Shown piece by piece: positions 49,516-60,390 of a stretch of 64,000 bases of DNA. A model generated the notes under the pieces. It saw only the letters and a program-made list of their open reading frames with translations. It did not search any database and had not been told where the DNA came from. Position 1 is the stretch's first letter; every line of letters starts with the position of its first letter. Source of the DNA: Geosiphon pyriformis (lineage: Eukaryota; Glomeromycota; Glomeromycetes; Archaeosporales; Geosiphonaceae); NCBI GenBank assembly GCA_016748015.1, contig JAAOMT010000239.1:384535-448534 (forward strand), in the 5' to 3' direction. The position numbers were made by a program, and so were the translations under genes.

Positions 49516-50554
49516 ATATATAGAATTTTAATATTTATTTATTAGTAATTCTAATAAATATTAGTTTAATTAAAATAAAAAATAATTTTCTTATATTAGA
49601 TTATATATTTAATTTTTTATTATGTCTTAAGTAATTTTATAATGTTTTATAATTAAAAAACATTTCATTGTGGACAGATCCGAATATTATGGCCTTGTTT
49701 CTTACAAATTTTACATTTATGTACTTGAATTTGAGAAAAAACATTTTCAAACAATTTCAAATTGAGATAAATTTCATTGAATAAATGATTCTTGATGAGC
49801 AATATTTTTTTTAAAGTGATTTAAAGCACCTAAAAAACATTCTCAAGTTCATTGATTAAAAAGATTCTTAATTGTAAGAGATGTGATTCAAATCTAAATT
49901 AATTGAGTCTATTTTTTGAAAATGTGTCTGTTCATTATAAATAATCTTTAAAATTACATGTTGTTCAAGATCTTTCTGTTGTAATGTTGTTAAAATTGCC
50001 TTTGATGCAATGTCTGCACTTAACATTTGTGAAACTAATACTTTCTGTTTGGATTTAAATCATTGAGCAATAAGATGTCCAACAATATTATCAGATGACT
50101 CATGATTATGTTTAGTATTGTGAACTGTTAAATACTAGTGTTTATTAGCTTTGAGTAATCGTACATATACAGTAAAAGGGCAGTTTGTTAATTGAGTTTC
50201 TGTTTTTCATTGTCAATCTTCTAATACAAGTCTTTTAAAAACATTATATTCATTTTTCCGATTAATTTAAAGGTAATATGAGTACTATTAATAGCAGAGC
50301 ATCTTTTTGTAGCTACATATTCTTGGGAATATGTAAAGATATTAAGACTTTCTATTATTATCTTACAAGAGCTATATGATGTTTCTAAAGATATTAACAT
50401 TATATGAATATAATCTGTAATTTTATAAAAAGATGTAACTACTTGTAAAATCAAAAGAAAACTTATTAAGTTTATTTTAAAGCTCTTTAATTATAAACTT
50501 ATTAATATGTTCTTATATATAGTTGAATATGAAACTATAACATAAATAATATCA

Positions 50555-50607
50555 CATGATGGGAGTGGGTCAATTTAGCAAAAAAAGTAGGTCAATTTAG
50601 CAATTTC
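50555..50607. repeat. Right terminal inverted repeat of the MULE element, with a short tandem copy
   Basis: Contains GGGTCAATTTAGCAA and then a second copy, AGGTCAATTTAGCAATT, so the end motif is duplicated in tandem on this side. The outermost copy is the better match to the left end. Confidence 0.6.
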
Positions 50608-50616
50608 TTATTTTTA

Positions 50617-51990
50617 TTGATTAAAATAATATTATATAGATAATAATATGTCATCTATAATTTATATAATTTGTGACCAATTATAAATTACAATATATAG
50701 TATTCATATTTTGTTATATAATTTCTAATTTTTTACTTCAAAATTTTAAAAAAATGTGTGTTTTATGAAAATAAATATAAAAATATGTATATAAGATATA
50801 AATTATATTTTTTAATATTATAATTAATAGTATCAATGATTTTTATTAAACTGGTTTATATATTATATTAAATTAAATATTGATATAAATTAACACAAAA
50901 AAAATATCCAAGTTGTCTTTAAAAAAAAATATGTATAAAAATAATTATAAAAGTACAAGTTTATATGTTAAAATTATTTTAATTTTTAATTTTTAATTTA
51001 AAAATTTGTAAAATAGTTTCATTAAATACTTTAAGATAATATAAATAAAAATACAACTAAATTAAATAGTTAAAATTTTATAAATTATTGTAATTTTAGT
51101 TATATTTACTTTAAGTTTTTATTTTTTTAAATTAAATTAAATAGTTAAAACTTTATAAATAAAAATAAATTACCAATTGTAATTTTATATTTATATTAAG
51201 TTTTTTATTTTTTTTATTTAATTATAAGTTTTTGTACTAATTAAATTTTTATTATAGAAAAATTAATATAATTATAAAAATTTATTTGAAAAAAACTTAA
51301 ATTATAATCAAATAATAATATAATTATAGATGTAAATTTGGTAGTTATTATAAACCAAAAAAACAAATTAATATAATAATTAGTATAATCATAAATTAAA
51401 ATACTAAAAATATAAATAATATATTAAATTATTTTTGAAACCATTTTTAATTTTTATAAAACAAAAAAAATTCTTTTTTTCTTATATTCAAAAATTTTTC
51501 AAAGAATATATTAATTAAAAGAAGTTTTTTTAACTATTTAGTTTAATATATATAAATTGTTATTACTTAAATAAAAAAGCCAATCTAAAAGTTATTAAAA
51601 AAATGTAATTAAAATATAATAACATAGAAAAAACATGATAATATGAAATAATACAGAATTATATGTAATAATTTAGGATAATACAAGATAATACACAATA
51701 ATATAAAATAGCACAGAATAATTAGCCATAATATAAAATAATTAGTTATAGTGTAAAAAAACAAAACAAAAACAGTAAAAATAAGTAATAATTAGTAATA
51801 ACAACTAATTAAAAACAATCTTGTAAAATTAAAAAATATGTATAAAAATAAGTAGTTTTAATAAAAAAAAGAAGAACATATAAACAAGAATCAATATTTT
51901 TTTACTTATATTTTATATCTATTTTAGATCAATTTTACCTATATATTATATCTATATTATCTTAAATAAAAGAAAATATTTAAAATAAAA
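50617..51990. other. AT-rich desert between the MULE and the Ty3/gypsy element
   Basis: About 1.4 kb almost entirely A and T with frequent ATAATA/TAAATA words. Around 51630–51730 there are loose repeats of the form ATAATACAGAATAATA. These resemble a decayed version of the LTR sub-repeat of the neighbouring gypsy element, suggesting an older LTR fragment. Nothing coding was seen. Confidence 0.45.
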
Positions 51991-51994
51991 CCAT

Positions 51995-52632
51995 TGTTAC
52001 CCGAGTAGAAAAACCGATCCAAAGTTATGAAGAAACATGACCAAAACGTGACATAACACAGAATAACATGCAATAACATTGCATAATACATTATAACATA
52101 AGATAACGTGTTATAATGCAGGATAACACAGAATAGCACGCAATAATATAGGATAACGTGTTATAACGCAGGATAACACAGAATAACATGTAATAATATT
52201 AGATAACGTATTATAACATAGAATAACTAGTGATAACGTAGAAAAACGAAGTAATAACAGAAACAACAAAGCAATAGCTAGCAATAGTGAAACAATTAAA
52301 AGCAATTCTGTAAAACCAAAAGAATGTATAAATGCAAGTAGTTGTAGAAATGAGAAAAGACAGACAGATAGATACAAACCTTTAGACCAAAATTAAAATA
52401 TCCATACCTCTTTATTCTTTATTATTTTTCCTATTTCATCTTCTGAAATAAACCAATTATTAAAGAAATCAGAATCACGAATTCATGTTTTCGAACTTTG
52501 TGGAATTTACATGAATTAACCCTTGTTTTGTATCTCCATTCTAGAACAGATGCTCTTAGTATAACCACCTAAAATCTATTAATGATTTGGACCAATCGCT
52601 CTTGATCACAGCAATTAACAATACTAATTTAT

Positions 52633-52682
<50 letters not shown>

Positions 52683-53082
52683 CTGTCTTATTTTTGTGAA
52701 GCAACAACATAGTAAAATTGACTGTCTGGAAATAGACTTCATAATAGTCTGGTAAAAGAGGGAAGCTCCTTCTAAGCTTTGAATATTAACATTATCTTGT
52801 TAGCTTACCAGAAGGGCAAAAAGACAATACCAGACTCTAATGACTGTGCTCGTTAGCTCGGAAAAGAAAGCTCACATTTACGAAAAACGTTGCAATCAAT
52901 GAAAGACAAACTCTGTGCCTTATAACCAAAGAACTCAACAGGTAAAATTTACATCTAGGAATAGATCTTTAGAAACTAATAATCAAGATTAAGCCAACAG
53001 AATTACATGGAAGATACATTATCAATAATTGAGAGCACCAAATGTTATCATTTCCCATACCCACCAAGTTTACCCATAACAT
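51995..53082 (+). repeat. 5' LTR of the Ty3/gypsy element
   Basis: 1088 bp, TGTTACC…TAACA. It contains 50-bp sub-repeats (52052–52222) and a T tract of about 40 bp near 52640–52682. It aligns along its length with the 3' LTR. No tRNA-complementary TGG primer site was seen immediately after it. Confidence 0.88.
52052..52222 (+). repeat. Tandem 50-bp sub-repeats inside the LTR
   Basis: Units like GATAACACAGAATAGCACGC followed by AATAATATAGGATAACGTGT and TATAACGCAG recur about three times, with one half unit of 20 bp. Each carries a near-palindrome around CGTGTTATAACG. The same array is present, more mutated, in the 3' LTR from about 61190. Confidence 0.7.
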
Positions 53083-53458
53083 TTAATGCTCTCTGTGAGG
53101 TTATAAATCCATAGAGACAGAGCACCCCCAAAAATACATAAAAGTAGTAACTATTGGAACAATAGAAAAAGACCACTCCTCATACAAAAAAGCACTATTT
53201 CAATACTTTTGAAAAGACCTAGGAATACCAGCAAAAACCACTTATACAGAAAGTGATTTTTGTAACTATATCAACGCAAAAATTGACTGCTTGTTAGGCT
53301 GCACAACTGATACAGGAAGACTTGGAGAACAAATCTATCAAAGCTTACTAGAGTACTCAACAGCCACAACTACCCGAGCAATCACTGAAACTCTGCACAT
53401 AATTGATACAGACATTAAATATTACATGGCACAATGATTCCCTCAAGCACAACAACCA

Positions 53459-54987
53459 GTGGAATCTGACCCTGAGGAATACAAAAACGAATCCAACAAT
53501 TCTGTAACTGCCCAAGCCAAGTCCACAGTCAACAAGAAACCAAGAGTTTTCTCCCCAACAACTCCATCATACTATCAAACACCCCAAAGTAGAATTGTAT
53601 TCAACCCATTCCCGGAAACTCAGTCGGAAACACCACAAACTCCTGGAAATCCACACCCTTGGAATCAACACAGTTGGACCAAATCACTAGAAAAATATGG
53701 ATTGCTGTTGGAAATCTTACCCCAGCAGCCAGTCAAACAGAAGGAAACCCGTCAACTTGGGAACAGCCACCAGCACAAAACCTAGCAGAATCAGCATTTC
53801 CCTTGACGGAAGAAACAGCTATCTTACAACCTATTGGTTCAAGTAACAAAGGAAAGCAATCAGCATTAGCACCTGGAGAACACTCAAATACGCAGACACC
53901 AATCCCTTTAAACATAACAAGTAACACCCCATCCATTAACCAGATCATGGCTTACCAGAATATTGCTAAATTGGAAAAATTCTCTGGTAAAGAAGATAAT
54001 GCATATTCTTGGATTGCAGATGCCAAGAAAGTAATTACTGCTAATGGTTAGAATGACAACCACACAATTTAGGCACTGCCATTCTTTCTGACCAGAACTG
54101 CCAATTCATGGTATCAGAGCCTGGCAGAGAAGCCTACCTCTTTTACTGAGTTTAAACTCACATTTTTGCAATACTTTTATGACCCTAATACGTTAATCCA
54201 ATTGCAGAATCAATTCAGCATAATTAAACAAAAAGATCACAAAGTAGTAACTACTTATTTTGGACAATTCAATTAAATCCTGCATCAAATATTAGCTATC
54301 GAAAGGGACTACTACACCACAGTGCAAGTTCTTAATCAATTCATTAAAGGATTGTGGAGTAGTATTCTAAGATCCGTAAGACCCTGCCATCTGACCAGTT
54401 TACAAGACACCATCGCTCTTGCTTGCGATTTTGAGTCTGTAGAACAAAAAGCAAACCATACCCAAGCCATTAATTTAGCCATTAATGGAACCTTTGACAT
54501 TGATGCAAAGATAACCCAATTGAGTGGGAAACTAACTCAGAAAATTGAGGGATTCTTAGCTGGAACTACAGAAACTTACCAACCATCCCAACAGAAAGAA
54601 AATAACAACAACAGCAGATACCCACAGCAACAGAACTGTCAGCAACAGCAACAACCTTGGAGATCCAATCCTCACAACTGTTACTACTGCCAGAAATCTG
54701 GACACATCGCCCGTGACTACAGAAGGAAGATCATGGACCAAAATCAAGGAAACTCATACCAGCAACCCAGATATCAGCAAAACATGGTACCCCAATATTC
54801 CATATCTCAGAATCAACTGCCCCTATATGCACAACAAGTCCTGTACACTCAACTACTGTCCCAGAATTATTATCAACCACCACCAATGATACAAGCAATC
54901 CCTCACTATCAAACTTCCCCTTACAGTCCATCCAGACCTCAAGCTATAGACTATAATCAGGGATGGAGAAATCTCAACAACAATTAG
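53459..54987 (+). pseudogene. gag region of the Ty3/gypsy element
   Basis: The N-terminal part (53459–53785) is Pro/Gln/Ser-rich and shifts frame near 53700. The frame from 53659 continues through SINQIMAYQNIAKLEKFSGK, WIADAKKVIT, a capsid-like segment (SWYQSLAEKPTSFTEFKLTF, QFIKGLWSSILRSVRP) and a Gln/Asn-rich stretch. It ends in a zinc knuckle, CYYCQKSGHIARDYRRK. The last ligand of that CCHC motif is Tyr (TAC), one transition from Cys (TGC). In-frame stops at 54049, 54070, about 54274 and 54985 all fit Gln or Trp codons changed by a single C-to-T or G-to-A. Broken. Confidence 0.85.
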
Positions 54988-55122
54988 GTGCAAACCAACA
55001 ATAGACCATCTCGACCAATCCCTCATGGTCCTGCCCAATCTCGACCAATACCAACTGGATACTCGAATCAAGCTTCCTATCTTGGTCTTATGGAAGACTA
55101 GGGTTTTGATAAATCTACACCT

Positions 55123-55660
55123 ATGAAAGAAAAGGATATAGGACGAATTTCCCAATCTTCCAAGCAAACAAAAAGCAATATCTTACCAGCCACTATTACC
55201 GAAGACACCACTCTAGCCACCATATTTCCTTTTGACATCGATAATTTGAACATCCATAGCTTTTTTAGTGAAGCAGCCATCAATCAGGATAAACCAATAA
55301 CGGCCCTATACACTGATGCCAGAGTTGGAGGAATAGACATTAAATTAATTCTGGATAGCAGATCAGCCAGTAGCATAATTACAAAGCAACTCATGAACCA
55401 ACTAGGTCACTGAGTAGACTGTGCTGCTACCACTTGGATTATTACAGTAGATGGAAACACAAAAACCCTGATAAGAGAAATTGACAACTTCCCCTTCGAG
55501 ATTAATGGAATCCAAATTTCTACCAAAGTACTTGTTATGGAAACTATTCAATATTAAGCTCTAGTAAGAAATGACTGGTTGTCAAAAGCCAATGCTACTC
55601 TCGACTGGAACACCCAAGAACTTCAACTCATGTTCAATGGACAGCATGCCTGAGTCCCAG
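55123..55660 (+). pseudogene. Retropepsin-like protease domain of the Ty3/gypsy element
   Basis: Reads ITALYTDARVGGIDIKLILD with SRSASSIITKQLMNQLGH, then NFPFEINGIQISTKVLVMET and RNDWLSKANATLDWNTQEL. The catalytic motif should be D-S/T-G; here it is DSR (GGA to AGA would explain it). Stops at about 55411, 55556 and 55651 fit Arg or Gln codons altered by C-to-T. Inactive. Confidence 0.75.
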
Positions 55661-55842
55661 CTATGTGCAGACACTTTAAAACCCAATGTACCGAGGAATC
55701 CCTTATTAAATTCAAAGACACATCAATGCCACCAACTATTGAGACCTATCAGGTTTCATGGATGGATGATTATTGAACTGAACTACCCCCACCACCAACC
55801 TGGAAAAAAAAAGGAAAAAGCAGAGCTGAAGAAGAACCCCAA

Positions 55843-56520
55843 TTGTCATCACTAAGATACATAACCTTAGACCAAAGAAACTTATTTTACCAACCCCCAA
55901 GACTAATATGTGTCAATTGTGGAAAAAAACTATCCACTATGGGTGCATGTATTGGGGACAACAAAAAATGGCCCACTGCCACCAAATACTATTGCAGATC
56001 TTGTTTACTGGAAAGATTTGGATGATCAAAATGATAAGGCAAGTAGGACAACATGCCATGCCTCGCATGTGATGAAATCCTGCCAGATCAAGAACTCTGA
56101 AATGATGTGCCTGGCAGAGGAGGAACATGTAACGAGGCTTGTCAATACACCATATTAATTAACAATTGGGTACAAAAAGAAACCCCCATCAAGGATGCTT
56201 AGAAACGAGCACTCAACAGGCTGGACGGTTATCCACATGATGACCATAAAATCTGGAGAATGGCAAGTGCCAAGGCCGAAGGCACCACGCCTGAAGAAAT
56301 ATAAGAAATCAAGAACAACCCTTGAATGTCTGAATATAATGGACCTGACTACCCCGAGAATGATTTCTTCACAGATGACCCAGATGTATTTCAGAACTGA
56401 TATCAGGAATTGGCCCCGACTTGCAAAAAACAGGAGCAAAGGTTGGCCGATTTGAATACCAAACTGTGCAATCACTGTTTGATTCTCTGTTACTTCTAGT
56501 ACTGCAACGAATATGATCTC
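55843..56520 (+). pseudogene. Cys-rich segment between protease and dUTPase
   Basis: Contains ICVNCGKKLSTMGACIGDNK with YYCRSCLLERFG, then PCLACDEILPDQEL with CNEACQYT, and near the end CNHCLI. These CxxC pairs look like two or three treble-clef or zinc-ribbon units. Also present is ALNRLDGYPHDDHKIWRMAS. Several stops interrupt the frame. I know no standard gypsy domain of this kind here. Confidence 0.6.
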
Positions 56521-57200
56521 ATGTTCAATCTGTCTCTAAGAATACTGTTTCCAATCACCAAACTACCTGAGCCTGAAGAAGAAATATTGATCACCAAGGA
56601 CATGTTGTTTCAAGATCCAACTGAAGATACCGAAACAGAACAGTATCTCGCATATTCCAACCTATTCAAAGAACTAGAGCTAAAATGGTACAGTGACAAC
56701 AAGGAAAAAATCTGTTCTGAAAGAGCGCATGACACTGATGCTGGTTTCAACCTATGATACCCTGGACAATCACCCATCATTATAGCCTCACATTCCCTCA
56801 TAAAAATAGATCTTAAGATAGTGTTAGAAATTCCTGTTAGTACAATGGTACAAGTTGCCTCTCGATCTAGTCTAGCCAAGAAAGAAATCGACATAAAAAG
56901 AGGAATCATTGATGCCAGTTACATAGGAAACATCATCATGATGCTACAGAACAATTTGAACAGACTCTATAAAATAGAATCACAAGAAAAGATTGCCCAA
57001 GCTATCTTCCTACCCCTAGTCAAAATACTCCAATTAACCCTGGTAACAACTTGAGAAGAGTTAGGTGTCACTGTCCAAGAAATCAACGGGTTTAAATCAA
57101 GTAGAAGAGGAAATGTACCAGTTAATTTCACAGAGGAAAACAGTAACCAGGTAAAATTTATCAACACTGATACTGTCATCTCCATTCTCCCATACTGACA
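56521..57200 (+). pseudogene. dUTPase domain within the Ty3/gypsy pol
   Basis: Trimeric-type dUTPase motifs in order: motif 1 HDTDAGFNL; motif 2 VASRSSLAKK (RSS/G loop); motif 3 IDIKRGIIDASYIGNIIMML (GxIDxxYxG with the Tyr); and EKIAQAIFLP (the usual GxxxAQ motif 4 strand). The family enzyme hydrolyses dUTP and so limits uracil incorporation during reverse transcription. A Gly before IIDAS is Arg (one G-to-A). Stops at 56755 and about 57052 are TGA, each one transition from CGA. Confidence 0.82.
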
Positions 57201-57486
57201 ATACATCCTCAAAGTGAATCAAAAGATCCAAGATCAAGCCCTGTTATTCAAAGCCAGTCCCAAAATCTGTTCCCTAACCAATGTTGCTAATCTATATCTA
57301 CCAGCCAAAGCCTATAAACACTTCAAAATCCCCATCCACAACCCGACAGAAGATGTCATTGAAATCCCCAAAGGGACTCTCATCAGTTCCATATCCGCAG
57401 ATATTCAGAATCCTGAAAAACCCCAGTCCATTCCAGATTTCGCACAATTATTTTTATTCTGTAACATTACCTCACAAGTATAAAAT

Positions 57487-58473
57487 TTGCCAAAAAAAAG
57501 TTACTTGTTCACACCAAAAGAGATCAATAAATTGAATTTAGGAAATTTAAGTACTTTGCAACAAATACAACTCAAAGTTCTTCTGAATCAGTATGTTGAT
57601 GTCTTTGCCAGCAAAAATGAGTTCAGACACATTAACATCGTGAAGCATCAGATTGATACGGGAGATGCTCGACTGATTAAGCAACGAGTTTATCACGTAC
57701 TCTCATCTGGTGATAACTTAATTAAGCAAGAAGTGCAATAGATGCTTGATAATGGCCTAATCAAAGAATCGTTAAGCCCTTGGTCCTTGCCAGTAGTCTT
57801 GGTCACCAAGAAAAATGGAAAAGTGTGATTTTGTATAAATTATTGAAAACTAAATAGCGTCATGCGAGGAGATAGTTATCTCACTCCCCTTATCCAGGAA
57901 ATTTTGGACAATCTAGGGAAAAAGAAATGGTTCTCGTCATTAAATTTAGCAAGTGGTTACTGGCAAGTTGAAATAGACCCCAAAGACAAAGGAAAAACAG
58001 CATTTACCACTCGAGACAGAAACTTCGAGTTTAACATAATGCCTTTTGGACTTTGTAATGCTCCTGCCACATTTCAACGCCTGATGGATGTAGTATACAA
58101 AGAAATCCTTTGGAAATCAGTAGTAGTCTACTTAGATAACACAAACGTGTTCTCCGAAACATTCGAAAACCATCTGCTTCACCTGCAACAAGTCTTCGAA
58201 TGCCTTCGTAGTGCTGGATTGAAACTCAATCCCGAGAAGTGCTTCTTTGGAAAAACCAAATTAAAATTCCTAGAACATGTAATTAGCAAGAATGGAGTTA
58301 AACTCGATTCAGATAAAGTACAAAAAGTCAAGGATTTTCCAGCCCCAATCAACTTCAGAGAATTACGAAAATTTTTAGGATTGGCAGAATATTATCGTCA
58401 ATTTGTCAAAGGTTTCTTGAACATCACAAAACCACTCCATCAATTGTTGTCCAAATACGTACCATATTTGTGA
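57487..58473 (+). pseudogene. Reverse transcriptase domain of the Ty3/gypsy element
   Basis: From VFASKNEF through HQIDTGDARLIKQRVYHV, then SPWSLPVVLVTKKNGKV, WFSSLNLASGYWQVEI, NIMPFGLCNAPATFQRLMDV, VVVYLDNTNVFS and HLLHLQQVFECLRSAGLKLN. Motif A should hold a catalytic Asp (SLDLASGY) but has Asn; motif C should be YLDD but reads YLDN. Both are GAx-to-AAx changes. Stops at 57739, about 57826 and 57844 fit CAG, TGG and CGA origins. The enzyme cannot be active in this copy. Confidence 0.88.
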
Positions 58474-58515
58474 AAAGAAAATCAACAGAAAGCATTCGAC
58501 TATCTCAAGCAGTGA

Positions 58516-58932
58516 TTGATTACATCCCCAATCCTAATTTACCCAGATTTCACTAAATGGTTCATTGTCACTACGGACACCTCGAAAAATGCTCTAGAAG
58601 CAGTCTTATCACAGATAAGACTGGACAATAGAAAACATCCAGTTGTCTACACTAGTCGCAGCACTAGCCCAGCAGAAAAGAATTACAGCACAACAGATCT
58701 GGAATGTCTCACCATTTATTGGGCCATACAGACTTGGAAACATTACCTCAGTCAACCATTTAACCTATATACTGACCACAAAGGACTTATTTGGTTACTC
58801 AACAATCCACAACTAAAAGGAAAATATGTAAGATGGAATACTTATCTGCAACAATTCCCACTCAAAGTTCATTACAAGGAAGGATCCAAGAACACCAATG
58901 CCGACAGTTTGTCGAAGATGCCACAAATCTAA
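58516..58932 (+). pseudogene. RNase H domain of the Ty3/gypsy element
   Basis: FIVTTDTSKNALEAVLSQIR, KHPVVYTSRSTSPAEKNYST, TDLECLTIYWAIQTWKHYLS, NLYTDHKGLIWLL and NADSLSKMPQI follow the retrotransposon RNase H pattern. The active-site Asp, Glu and Asp appear retained (TTDTS, LECL, YTDH). Two TGA codons upstream (58473 and about 58514) sit where Trp is expected. Confidence 0.85.
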
Positions 58933-59113
58933 TCCCAGACCCATGGACACACTCACTTATCAATGACTACATCAGTACCTATCGACACTACGTTTCAAGG
59001 AAATATTATCTCAATAGGAACAGAGTATCATACGAAAACAAGCCCGAAATTATTTTATTCAAGACAACCAACTATATTGACGAGAATGCTGAAACCACCC
59101 CAACCCACAATGA

Positions 59114-60280
59114 CTAATCAAGAACAGTGAAAAAGAAACTATACTATATAGTGTGCACTCAGATCTGACTGCAGGACACTTTAACAAAGATGCTACCTTC
59201 GAAAGAACACTAAACTTATACTATTGGCCAATAATATACAAAAACATTTTCAAATACATGCTCAATTGTGACACATGTCAGTGAAGAGGAGGAGCAAAAT
59301 CAACAGAACCACTTCAACCCATTCCAATTGGAAATCCATTTGATAGAATCGGGATTGATTTGATTGGATCTCTTTCAATTACATCCCAAGAAAATCACTA
59401 TATTACTATAGCCGTAGACTATTTTACAAAATGGTCAGAAGCCAGAGCAATCCAAGTGGCTAACGCCAAAACAGTCACTGAATTTGTGCATCAAAACCTA
59501 ATTTGCTGACATGGATGTCCGAAAGAATTATTATCTGATCAGGGAACACACTTTATTAATAATACGCTGACTGAACTAAGCCAATGATTTGGAATAAAGA
59601 AACCCTTATCATCACCATACCACCCACAAATGAATGAACTAGTAGAACAATTTAACAGAACACTGTGCAAAGCACTAGCAAAAATAAGTCATGAAAACAG
59701 ACAAGAATGGGACTTATTCATATCTTCTGTACTCTTTACATACCAAACATTGAAACAAAATATGACTCAGTTCACACCATTTAAACTAGTCTATGGAAAA
59801 AAAGCTATGTTACCAATTGAATGAGTGATACCATCATACCCAACAGAAACAATCAATGAAGAGAATTTTGAGACTATCTTACATCAAAAAATGTACCAGC
59901 TAATGGAAACGTTGGAAAACAATTGAAGAACAGCAGCTGACAATATTAGTCATGCTCAAGAATGACAAAATGAAAAACATGATAAACACCTATCAGAACA
60001 ACCAATAGAATTCAAGATTGGAGACCAAGTACTGTTACATTATACAAAAGCTGAGAAACAGTGGAGTGGAAAGTTCGACCCAAAGTGGGACAGTTCATTT
60101 CACATACATGAAGCATTAGGAAATGGAGCTTACAAATTACGATTGGAAAACAAGATTTTAAAGAAAGTAGCACATGGAAATTGGTTAAAAATTTATCATG
60201 TAAAACAGGAATCATCATTATCAGTACCTCAACTAGGAACACAAATTTCATTAATCAGACCAGAAGATATACCATGAAAT
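59114..60280 (+). pseudogene. Integrase and C-terminal domain of the Ty3/gypsy element
   Basis: In a different frame from RNase H (a third frame covers 58940–59117, so at least two shifts). The HHCC zinc domain is HSDLTAGHF…CDTCQ. The core shows IGIDLIGS, LSDQGTHF and the final Glu in LVEQFNRT, so the DDE triad is still readable. The GPY/F-like tail is IEFKIGDQVLLHYTKAEKQW with FDPKWDSSFHIHEALGNGAY. TGA codons at about 59281, 59507, 59585, 59822, 59924 and 59963 mostly stand at Arg or Trp positions. Pseudogene. Confidence 0.85.
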
Positions 60281-60390
60281 CTGGAACCAATCATCATCAT
60301 CAAAACATAGACAATGGACAGCAAATTAAATTGGGGAATTCAAATATATATAGCATCTGAAAAGCAGCAAGAAACAATAGAAATTTCAAC

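Larger units (their letters stand above)
49474..50607 (-). mobile_element. Internally deleted Mutator-like (MULE) DNA transposon
   Basis: A 9-bp direct repeat TTATTTTTA flanks the element (49465–49473 and 50608–50616). The ends are inverted repeats: left GGGAATTGCTAAATAGACCC, right (reverse complement) GAAATTGCTAAATTGACC, both followed inward by a CACGTGATATT-like or CATGTGATATT-like sequence. Read on the minus strand, the interior shows HNTKHNHESSDNIVGHLIAQ near 50000–50130, like the FAR1-type N-terminal DNA-binding region of MULE transposases. Near 49665–49730 it shows CKICKKQGHNIRICP, the C-terminal zinc knuckle of the same family. The central DDE catalytic part is missing and stops interrupt the frame, so the copy is non-autonomous. 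Confidence 0.7.

Noticed and set aside
52052-52222. CRISPR-like array
   Set aside because: Repeats are contiguous 50-bp LTR sub-units without unique spacers, in a eukaryotic genome.
57826-59965. Reassigned genetic code with TGA read as Trp
   Set aside because: TGA stands at both Trp and Arg positions in the retroelement, TAA and TAG also occur in frame, and the host genes use TGA as a normal stop. Mutation explains it better.
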